NCBI GenBank assembly: GCA_017413305.1
Contig: JAFPUA010000197.1
Coordinates: 1 to 12,446, forward strand
From: Candidatus Ruminimicrobiellum caprinum
Lineage (GTDB): Bacteria > Elusimicrobiota > Endomicrobiia > Endomicrobiales > Endomicrobiaceae
Direction of reading: 5' to 3'
DNA: 12,446 bases
Part shown: one piece after another, positions 1 through 10,000 of the stretch
Position numbering within the stretch: the stretch's first letter is position 1
Layout: every line of letters starts with the position of its first letter
Notes under the pieces: model-generated
The model's database searches: none
Told to the model about the DNA's origin: nothing
Seen by the model: only the letters and a program-made list of their open reading frames with translations
Made by a program: the position numbers and the translations under genes

Positions 1-2
1 CA

Positions 3-1031
3 TACAAAGATGCGAACGCCATCCTTAATGCCAGCAAAAATCTTAATCTTAACAACACCACACCTATATTCGGGTATACAGGTGCAACAGGCAGTACACC
101 CAGTGTAATGGTAGGCAATATTGGTACTACGGGTAACACCACTTTAGCATTATCGCAAATAAATGACTATACTAAATTTTCAAATAGTTACAACAATGCA
201 TTAACATTTAATAATCAGTTAAAAGATACAGGCATAACCGCAACATTTAAAATTGATGGTAACGGTGTTCAGGCTACAGTAAGTAACGGTCAAACAAAAG
301 TTAATGTAAATATGTCAGATTTCCAGACATTTACGAAGAATGATACAGGCTATTGCGTAGTAACAGATAATTCTGCCACGCAGTTTAATACTGATGGTAC
401 AACGACAACTGTAAAATTAGATGCTTCGACTACTACTGATGATTTTGATATCGATACATTTGCAAAATATGTGAAAGAACAAGGCTTTGATAGAGGATTA
501 GACTATGCAAAATGTTACGGCGCAGTTAACGAAATAAAAGCCTATGATGCAAATAATAAAGAAATTTATACAGCTACAAATGTCGGTTATCTTAAAGGTG
601 ACCACAGTATTGCATTGGAATATACATTTGCACAAGATTATGAAGGGGACAATATATACTTTAGGAATGTAAAAACAGGTGATCATAAAGTAACGGTAGA
701 AAATTTCTATCATGATCAAGATGCTACAAAACAGAGTGGAATGGTATACACAGCAGGCACAAAGAAGCAAGGTGATGCTCCATATGTTGCTAATAATGGT
801 CTTGAAATTAATGCCAATATAGAAGGTGTAGAAAAAGTTACATCGTGGTCCACAAATAGCGATGGTAACCAAGTAGCAAAAACTATAGATTTTGTAAATG
901 GCAAGATGGATATTGATGGAGATGGTAAAGAAGAAAATTGTGCAAGTGCATTTGAAGTAGCTACCATTAATAAAGATGGTAGTGTTTCTATAAAAAGAGA
1001 GGAACTTACAGATGCTTATACCTATCCTCCA
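3..1031 (+). other. Beta-rich surface-protein-like segment, module 1 (residues 1-343)
   Basis: This part is rich in Thr, Asn, Gly, Asp and Ser, with alternating hydrophobic and polar residues typical of beta-strand repeats in secreted adhesins or stalk proteins. It contains FGYTGATGSTPSV near residue 28, long Thr/Asp runs near residues 125-145, and MDIDGDGKEEN near residue 302, which resembles the start of a calcium-binding loop. There are no membrane segments. The module closes with a strand-like KDGSVSIKR (codons from 972) just before a low-complexity linker, the same arrangement seen at the ends of the next two modules. No named domain is recognised. A surface role is inferred from composition only. 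Confidence 0.5.
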
Positions 1032-4000
1032 GTAACAAATAACAATGACAACGGTAATGGTAGTGATAGTGGAAATGAAGAATCATTAATTGAACAGTAC
1101 AGACAAGTTCTTACAGATGCAAACAGTGTTCAAGTTAGTGCCCACGATGACGATAAAAATTTCTATTCCGGTTACAAATATATAAAAGAAGATGGTTATA
1201 TAGATACAAGTAAAATAGTAACTGTAAATTACAACAGTCAGGATCCAAACCACGTAACCAGTACGAAAACAGTTGGCGATACTACGGTTGTTTCTTATGC
1301 AGAAATTCAGGGAACAGATTGGTGTTATGATAGAAAGGTAGTTGCAAATTCAAAAGATAATAGGTTTACAGAAACGACAAAGAATGATGATGGTACAATT
1401 ACAGTTAATACGTACAGTTACAATGTAGTCTTTGATAATAATTTTAATTATACTAAAGATTCTAAAGAAAATAGTAACTGTACAACATATAATTATGACA
1501 AAAATGGTAATTTTGTATCGGGACATGTTAAAGCTAAGGCTGGTACGGAAATATCTCCTACATTTGATGGAATTTTATCAGGTGATACAATAAAATTAAA
1601 TAAAGATGTGGACTTTGATTTTAAAGTTGAAAACGGAAAAGTTACTGGAGTACCTACTACTGCACTTGAAGCACTACAGAGTGGTACATATCAGAATAAA
1701 ACTGGTACAGGAACATTGGAAGATATATCAATAGAATTAACCAGTGACGGACAGATAGGTATAACGGGCGTAGTGAGAATAAATGATAATAATACATTTG
1801 AAATAACTAAAGGTGCAGCTTCTGAAAATAATAATACAGATGAGGGTGGAGAAAATCAGTCCACAACTGATGCTAAAGGTACAAAAGCCGTAATAGAGGA
1901 AAATGAAAATGAATATAAAGTAAGTAACGGTACAGTTTCACTAAGAGCAGGTCAATTAGTAGTGGTAGGTGATGGTGCTACGGCTCTTAGTGGTTCTAAG
2001 TTGCTTTCCAGCAATGGTCAGGTACAGATAAGTGGAGATTATACATTCAATAGTAATGGTGAATGGGTAGGTTCAGAGGGTTCTACTTACAAATATGTTA
2101 ACCCAACACAAGCAAAAGAAAGTATGTCTAAATCTTTAGGTGAGGTTGGTTTAAGCTTTGATGGAGAAGTGGATTTTTCTGCCAGTCAGACTGGTAATAT
2201 TTCTTTAAATCCAGAAACTATGTTCAATAATTTGGTATCAAGTAGTCCAGATGGTATAAATCTTATAGTATCAGGAAAAACTTATACTACAGCGGAAGGA
2301 ATTGTTTTCAATAAAGGTGCCAAAATTAATTTTAGTTTTGTTAACGATGAAGATTTTGGTTATAATACAGACAGAAAAACATTAGCAATAAAAGTAAATA
2401 AAGATACATCTGTAACATATAATTTACCTGAAGGTTTAACAGCATACAATAAGCAAGATAAAGAAGTTTCAAAAGATAAATTAACACAAGATTTTAAACA
2501 AGGTGAATATGTTAAATTACCTTATTTATTGAAAAAAGCAGGTGTTAGTTATCTTAGTGGAACAGCTAATTGGAATGGTGAAGATGTAAATGTAAAAATA
2601 TCTTTATATGGCAGTGCCTATGCAAAATATACAGAGGCCAATAGCGATACTGGCTTAATGTTAGTAAGTGATCATGAACTTAAAAAGGATGAATATATAA
2701 AAGATGAGTTTGGTAATTTACAATCTCCAACAAGTTTAGTAGGAGAATATAATGGTACCAATTTTACGGTATTATCTGGAGCAAGAATTAAATTAGCTGC
2801 AGATGGGAAAATTGTTATTACCGATGCTAAAGTTTATACAGAAAATATGCATATAGAAGGTCTTAATGATACCGGTAATAAAAATGAAACTGGAGAAAAT
2901 AATCAAAACGGTTCACCTCAGACAAGTTCAGAGGAAAGTTCAGATAAAACAGATACAAAAGCACAATTTGAAGGTACTGTTGATAAAAATTCAAATTGTA
3001 CGGGTATATTTAATCACTATTCCGACGATACGATAAAAACTGTTTTTTCAGCGGCTACAGTTGCAAATGAAGGTTCTATTCTTACAAAAGGTTCTTGGTT
3101 GTATGGTAGTGAAGTTAAATATGAATCTGAAGTTCATTATAATGAAGATGGAAATCTTGAATTTAAATATACAATGAATGGTAGGCAAGATTATATTGAA
3201 ACTAATACTGAAGAAATAAGTGCAAAGAATGCACAATTACAAGAAGTTTTCGGTGATAATGTTAAGGTTAGTCAAACAGGATATATTCTTGTTGACGGCG
3301 AAACATACGATTATTTTGATAAAGATTCTATGACAAAATTAGCTGAAGTTGCAAGTCAATGGCAATATGCAAAAGCGGCAGGTTCTCAAGCTGAAGCAGC
3401 CTATGGTAAAGGTAATGTATCTGTTACCGGTACAAAAGTTACTGTTGATGGTAAAACCTATGATGTAAGCATTGATAGTGAGGCGTCTGCATTATCAACA
3501 GCTATATATAATAAGCAAGCTGAAAAATATATAGAAGAACATTACGATGATATGGATGATTACCGTATTGTTTATAATGATGATGGTACGATAAAAGGAA
3601 TAGAAGATACTTCCGGAAAAACTTCTTATTATGCTGAAGTTAAAGTTGAAAATAACGTATTAACAATAACAGATGATCGCATAACTGGATTTGCTAATTG
3701 GTCAAGAGAAGTTAAAGTTACCGAGGTATATTTTAATGCTGATGGTAGTTACACTGAAAACAAGATGGAAGCCAAAAAGATTTGGTGGAATGCAGATAAC
3801 GGAACAAGTGCGACAGTTACCAATTATAATGCAAAAGGTGAACAAGTTGGAGATTCTGTAACATATGATGAATCTGTTGATGGATATAGTCATTGCGATG
3901 CACTGGCAAAATATGGGAGAGGAGAGTTGGACGGAGAAAAGCAAATATGTAAAGATGTTAAACTTTTTTCAAACAGTTACTCTGCAAATGAAAATGATAT

Positions 4001-7000
4001 GTATGGTTTAAATCCAAATGGAAGTTATAGATATCAAGGTGTTGCATTGGGTTCAGGTGATAATGTTCATGTTAACGAAAGAATAGTAGATACGGAAACA
4101 TCAAAGACAGTAGTATCTGCTTCTTATGACGTTAAAAGTGTAGGAAATTCCAAAGCTAAAGGGATGGATCTTAAAACATCAAAAACAGGTAATTTTGCAG
4201 TTAATGCAAAAGTTTCAAATAGAGTAGTAACAATAAATGATGCTAATGGTTTTAGAAAAACAACTTATGATTATTCCGGAGCAGAAGGAGAAGCATATAT
4301 TAATAATGCTGGCCAAATTATAGCGGAAAGTTTTGAAGAAGGAACTATTATAGATAATGTTACGGGACAAACTGTAAAAATAACTGCTGATAAACCATCA
4401 GTACATATTGCTAATGATTATAATCAACAGAGAATGAATGATTTAAGTGAAAATGCTGGATATGGAAATTGTGTTGCACTTTCAAATAATGGCATAGATA
4501 TGACTTTTGGTGATTATAATATAAATAATTGTTATATTTTCTTTGATCAATCTGATGGTAAAACAACAGCAACCATAGTATATTGGGATGAACAGCAAGG
4601 GGAGCTTGTAACGAAAGCTGGTTCCGCAGATAATACAGAAAGTGATGCTGCAGTTGAAATTTATGAGTCTACAGATTCTAAAGCTGGCACCGAAGGAGCT
4701 ATGTTAACTATACAGAAAAAGGGAAATACATTATCGGTATCAAAAGCGGATTATGTTGTTACGGGAACTCATACAGAACATGTACCTAGTGAATCTGATC
4801 CAAGTAAACCCACAGCAAAAATTGTAACAGATTATAAAAAAGTTAAAGCAGAAACACATACTGTTTCCTATGAAGATAACGGAGACGTTAACACATCATC
4901 GTTAAAAGTTTTAAGAGATGATAAAGGTAATTTAACAGGCAGATTACAAAGAACTGATAAAACACAATCTTTGGACGGTTCAACTACAACGAAATTTATT
5001 ACTGCAACATTTAATGAAGAATACGATGAAGATGTCTTTACAATTTCTAGCCCTAAATATACTGATGTTTCTGGGTATGAGGTTTCTACTACCAGCAAAG
5101 GAACTTACGTATCTATTACAATTATAAACGGTGGAAGTATATCTTATTCATATGATGATGACGATAGAGTTACTGAAACTAAATATGGTGATTATTCTGA
5201 AACAGTTTACAAGATAGATGGTGATGTAGAAATAGATTTCGCTTCATTAAACGAATCTATTATACAAAATGGTATGAATAAAGAAACTGTTGGTATTTTA
5301 TCAAAAGTAAAAGGTCTTTCAAAGGGCAATACTACAGTTAAAACAGGTACAGTTTATACTGCTTATGATAGTGATAAATTGAAGAGTGCTTTAGCAAAAA
5401 CAAATAGTATCCCAGCAGATAAAAAAGGTTCTATAACATTCCCTTCAGATGCAGAAAGTGTAACGATAAATGATATTAAACAACAGACTTTTGATGAAAA
5501 TATGAATCAAATTGATGAAGAAAAAATAAATACTGTTGAAGCTACTTATCCTAAATATTATTCTATGGATGGTACAAATTATTATACTTCGGAAGATTTT
5601 AAAGAAAAATTTGGCGATGATGAAGTAGCAAAATATTCGTGGGAACAAACAGATACTCTCTATAGTAGGGTAGAATCCACCTATGAAAATAATAAAAAAT
5701 TAGCTGATGGTGAAGTTATAATTACAGAAACTGAACCTTACAGAACGACAACTGTTAATTATTTCGGTCAGTCTTCTCAGACAATGATAGTTGGCGGAAA
5801 AGCTGTATATATCAATTCAATTAAATCGGAAACAACTAAAACCGGTTTAGATGGAAAAGGTTTTACACAAACCGTTACAAGAGGAAAATATCAAGAAAGG
5901 CCAACATTGTTGTCTACAACAGAATTAACAAATCCGTTGGGATACAATCAAAATATATCGAATCCAATGGTGTTTGTTCCAATAATTGTAACTAAAACAG
6001 TAGGCTATACGGAAAGAACTGCAATATATTCCGACGGCTCGGAACATAAAACAATAAGAGAAACCTATGAACAGAAACAAGAATTAGACGAAAATAAAAA
6101 ACCGATAATAACTACAGAATATGATGTTTATGAAATTAAAAATACTGATGCAAAGGGTAATGTTTATATAGATAGAACAGCAAAAACAGCGACTGTTAAT
6201 GAAGTTTCTGAAGATGGTAAGTCGGGCAAAATGACAAGATATTGTGAAGATATATATGTTCATACTGCAATTGAAGATAAACAGAAGACTGAAGAAACTA
6301 CCGTAGGAACTACCAGAACATATAAAGAAGATAAAGACGGAACATATGAAATGACGGTATCTGAAAATTCTCGTTCTGTTAAGAGATATGATGAAGAAAA
6401 TATAGTTCAATATGAATATACGGATTCGGGGAATTATTATACGGCAGTAGGTGTTACAAATTTGGGAACAGTTGACAGCACTGGAAAGCTAACAAATATT
6501 GGAGATACAAGTAATGCTACAATAATAAGAAGAGGCAGGGATATCGCAGAAAAAACATATAATTATAATGATGGTTCCACTAAAGCTGATAGTGTTGTTA
6601 ATTCAACAACATCTTATGATTATATAGCAAATATAGTTACAGTATCTAACTGGACAAGAGAAAATAAATATGATAATGATGGCGAACTTACCGAATATGT
6701 AGATCCTGAAATACATACGAAAGTTTTCGGCTTATATGGAGATTTTTCTATAAATTATGAAGATTTACAAAGGGAAGAATTTGGCTATAACAGAGTATAC
6801 AATATCAAGACTACAGATACAGGCAAACAAAAGACCACAACAAATGATTTTAAACAGGATAATGTTGTATTTGATTATAAAAATGAACAATATTACATAT
6901 CTACTAATAGCGGTCATAATGAAATAACAGTAGATACGAAAGGTGATATACTAAATAAAAAGAGTTCCGGTGGTACAAAATATTGGAATTTTTCTGATGC

Positions 7001-10000
7001 AGATTCATTAGAAAATACAGGTATAAGAAATATTGGAATACAAAGTATTGATATTGAAAATAATGGTGGAGCTTTTGATGCTGCAAAGAGTTATGAATAT
7101 ACAACATCTGACTATACTTATGACAATCTTGGTAGAGAAACAGGTTATAAATTTGAGAGAACTTATTATGTTGATCCTTTTACTGGTTTAGCAAATACGC
7201 AATATAGCGGAACAAGTGAAACTTCTTACAATTATACAGAACTTAATGGTGTAAAAATTGACGGCATGCAAGTTGTATCCACAACCAAAACTACTGTTTG
7301 TGCAAGTAATGAAGGGAAAGAACTTTCTTCTATATCTCAATATTATTCAAATTCTGAAGTTGGAAATACTTCTGTTTATACATCAATAGGTACTTCTGGT
7401 GTAACTTTTGCAAATATATCAAGTATAGCAAATGATGTTTTGCAGAACAAACAGATAAAAGAAACTTTTGTTAAAATGACAACTGCCAAACAAGATGCAC
7501 AGAATAAGGCAGACATAAAAGTTCTTGCAATAGTTGGTGCAGTTGTTGCAACAATAGTAGCAACTATAATAAGTATAGCATCTTTTGGTACTGGTTCCGG
7601 AAGTTTGGTAGGAGTTGCCGCTTTATGGGGCGCAATTTTAGGTAATGCAACTGCAGCCGCTGTAGCTACCGCTATAACAGTTGTTGCATTAACGGCATAT
7701 GCCGCATATGAAGCAGCTCAGTTTGCTGCCGCAGCTGTAGATTGTGCTTTTGAAGGAAACTGGGCTGGATTTGGAATGAATTTATTGCTTTGTGGAATAT
7801 CAATATTTAGCGCGGGTAGTATGATAAATGGCTTGGGTTCTATGGGCGCGGCGCTTGCTGGAAGTACGGTAAAAGAATTATCAAAAGTTGGGTTGAAAGA
7901 AGCTGCAAAAGCCGGTGTAAAAGCAAGAAGTGGTGATGTTGTCAAAACTTTTGGAAAGGAAATTTTAAAAACTGCATTAAAAAGAGCAGTTGTTGGGTCT
8001 GCTGTTGGTGGTTGTGCAACCGCAGCATTTATAGGAGCGGATCACTATTTTAATGGAACTGCTTGGTCATGGGATGATGCCGGTAAAATTTTATTAGGTT
8101 CATTAAGTGGTGCTGCTGCTGGAGCTTTAACAACAAATGTTGGCAATATATTTGGTAAATTAAGTAAAGCTGGTATTATACAGGGATTAGTAGAATCAGA
8201 ATTGAAACAAATACAATTTGCAAATACTATGTTTAATTTAGGTAAAAATATGTTTGTAGCAGGTAATATCCTGAAATCTACAGGTGACTATATAATTTCT
8301 GATTCCGGTTTTGATACAAAACAACAAAAATCCTTAATTAATATATTTGATTCTGCTGTCGATATATATATGTTTATAGCTTCTTCTGGAATGAAAGCTC
8401 CTGGTGGAGAAGAAGGTAAAAAGTGGGTAGATATATTTAAAGATGCATTTAAAAATACATTTACAAAAGGAACCTTTATTGGCGGAGGTATTGGAGCTGT
8501 AACGATTGCTACAGGTAGCATTATTTTGCAAGCAACTAATGGACTTACAGAGAGTTGGAATTGGAATAATGTTGATTGGTTGACTGTCGGTAAATTAGCC
8601 TTTGCAGGGTTCGTTTTAGGTGGTGGAGTAGGTAATGTTACATCGGTAGGTTGGAAAGAGGCTTATAAAGGTGCATGGACAGCATTTAAATCAGGCTTGG
8701 CTCCGACACAATTGTTTACAAATAGTGTTAACATGATAGGCAGAATAATGAAAATGCAGCTTGTAATTACAGGAATTGGCGGAATATTGGACAATGTAAC
8801 AGGTGGCATTTCAACGAAAATAATAGAATATTTAGGCGTAGGTTTATTAGATGAAGGTTTAACCATGTTGGGTGTTGGTATGAATTTAGTAGGAAATATG
8901 AGAGCTTTCTCGGAAAGTTTATCTGGAGATTGGCTTGGTGGTATTTCTAAATTTATGTTACAAACAAAGGCAACTATGACAGAGCCATCAATGTGGTTAT
9001 TCTCTGTAGGAACGGCAGCGGCACAACCGCTATTTGGACCAATATTGTTAAGAACGCCTATATTGGGAACCTCGATGCAAATAATGAATGATGTAGGCAA
9101 TAAGTTCAGTTCAAGAATAAGTAATGTTAGTTCAAATCTTGATGAAATGTTAAATATGATTTATGAAGAAGGTTTTAAAGAAGGAATATCAGGCTTATTT
9201 GGACAGATATTATTCGGTAACTCACAATTCGGAGAAATTTTCCAAGAATTGTTTGATGATACTCCTGATTTCAATTTCTCAATGGCGGACTATAATAACG
9301 GGACATATGAATCACTTGGTGATAATGCTGCACAAAATCTCGCAGCTATAAATAGTAAAGCGGATAGAGCAAAAGTTATTGCAAGAATGCAAAATACTAT
9401 AAATAGCAGAGCTAATAATCTTGATGGAGGCACCAGACAGACAAATCTCACTGCTGAAGATATTTTAAGTGCAGATTCGGGTGTTTATGGATTATTGTTG
9501 AATTCAGATAATGTTTCAAATATTAGAAATGAACTTATTGTTAGAATTGCAGCTGCTAATAATAGATTAGATGCAAGAGAAACTTCTCGTATCAGACAAC
9601 TTGTTAATTCTAATAATGCAAATGTTAGCAGAAGTTCTTATCTAAATGCTATGAGAAATAGTGAAGGTTCAGCAGGTTTAATGGCAACATATTTACAGGA
9701 TGCTTCTGGTGTTGTATTGGCTAATAAAGGTAGAACAGATTCCATAACTGATACGACAGATACTGTACAGCCTACGCAATTAACCAGTTATGTAGATGGT
9801 CTTTCTCAGATATATCAGCAACAGACAACGCAGAATATGCCTGTTAGTGCTGATTTAACAAAGAACATGAATAGTGCATTTGGTCGTTTACAAGGCAGCT
9901 TTGAAATAATTAATGCTATAGGAACAGCATTAAGATATGGAGTTGAGTATAATAATGTAGATTCTTCTGTACCTTCAGTTAAAACTTATATTGATGGAAT

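Larger units (their letters stand above)
2961..7250 (+). other. Long repetitive beta-rich zone with degenerate YD/RHS-like repeats (residues about 987-2416)
   Basis: About 1430 residues dominated by Thr, Asn, Asp, Glu, Lys and Tyr in short strand-turn-strand units of the type Y-x-x-D/N-G-x-x-T. Units resembling YD repeats include HYNEDGNLEFKY (3135), TNYNAKGEQVGDSV (3819), RDDKGNLTGRL (4917), YSYDDDDRVTETKY (5145), TYNYNDGSTK (6555), NKYDNDGELTEYVDP (6663) and YTYDNLGRETGYKF (7113). In RHS and teneurin-type proteins such repeats form beta-cocoon shells that enclose a C-terminal cargo. Here the units are irregularly spaced and many have lost the canonical Gly-Arg, so a complete shell is not assured. 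The best-conserved unit lies immediately before the hydrophobic zone, the same order as in RHS-like toxins. A structural or encapsulating role is inferred. Confidence 0.55.
7521..9056 (+). other. Gly/Ala-rich hydrophobic zone with about 8-10 candidate membrane segments
   Basis: Residues 2507-3018 contain repeated hydrophobic stretches: VLAIVGAVVATIVATIISIA (7521-7580), ATAAAVATAITVVALTAYAA (7647-7706), MNLLLCGISIFSAGSMI (7776-7826), AVVGSAVGGCATAAFIGA (7986-8039), ILLGSLSGAAAGAL (8088-8129), TFIGGGIGAVTIATGSIIL (8472-8528), LAFAGFVLGGGVG (8595-8633), LVITGIGGIL (about 8760-8789), YLGVGLLDEGLTMLGVGMNL (about 8829-8888) and MWLFSVGTAAAQPLFGPILL (8991-9050). They are Gly/Ala-zipper-like rather than strongly Leu/Phe-rich. 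That is typical of the hydrophobic region after RHS/YD repeats in polymorphic toxins and of membrane-inserting pore or translocation segments. Charged amphipathic stretches separate them (for example 7860-7985 and 8155-8270). The topology is not determined. Membrane insertion or passage of the downstream part is the inferred role. Confidence 0.65.

Noticed and set aside
498..872. 124-aa Cys/Ile/Phe-rich open frame on the - strand
   Set aside because: Its composition is the mirror of Asn/Asp/Lys-rich codons on the + strand; there is no ribosome binding site or domain. The same applies to the other - strand frames.
6084..6410. 108-aa Phe/Ile/Cys-rich open frame on the - strand that looks like a membrane protein
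   Set aside because: The apparent hydrophobicity comes from reverse complements of AT-rich Asn/Glu/Lys codons in the long + strand frame.
7521..9056. Multispanning transporter or permease embedded in the frame
   Set aside because: The segments are Gly/Ala-zipper-like, unevenly spaced and without transporter signatures; they fit a toxin-like membrane or translocation zone better.
8663..9100. 145-aa open frame on the - strand
   Set aside because: It lies antisense to the hydrophobic zone, is Pro/Ile/Asn-biased with no family motifs, and is explained by the codon pattern of the + strand gene.
9163..9351. 62-aa open frame on the + strand in another frame
   Set aside because: It overlaps the giant frame out of phase, has no recognisable motif, and the main frame stays open and coherent through it.
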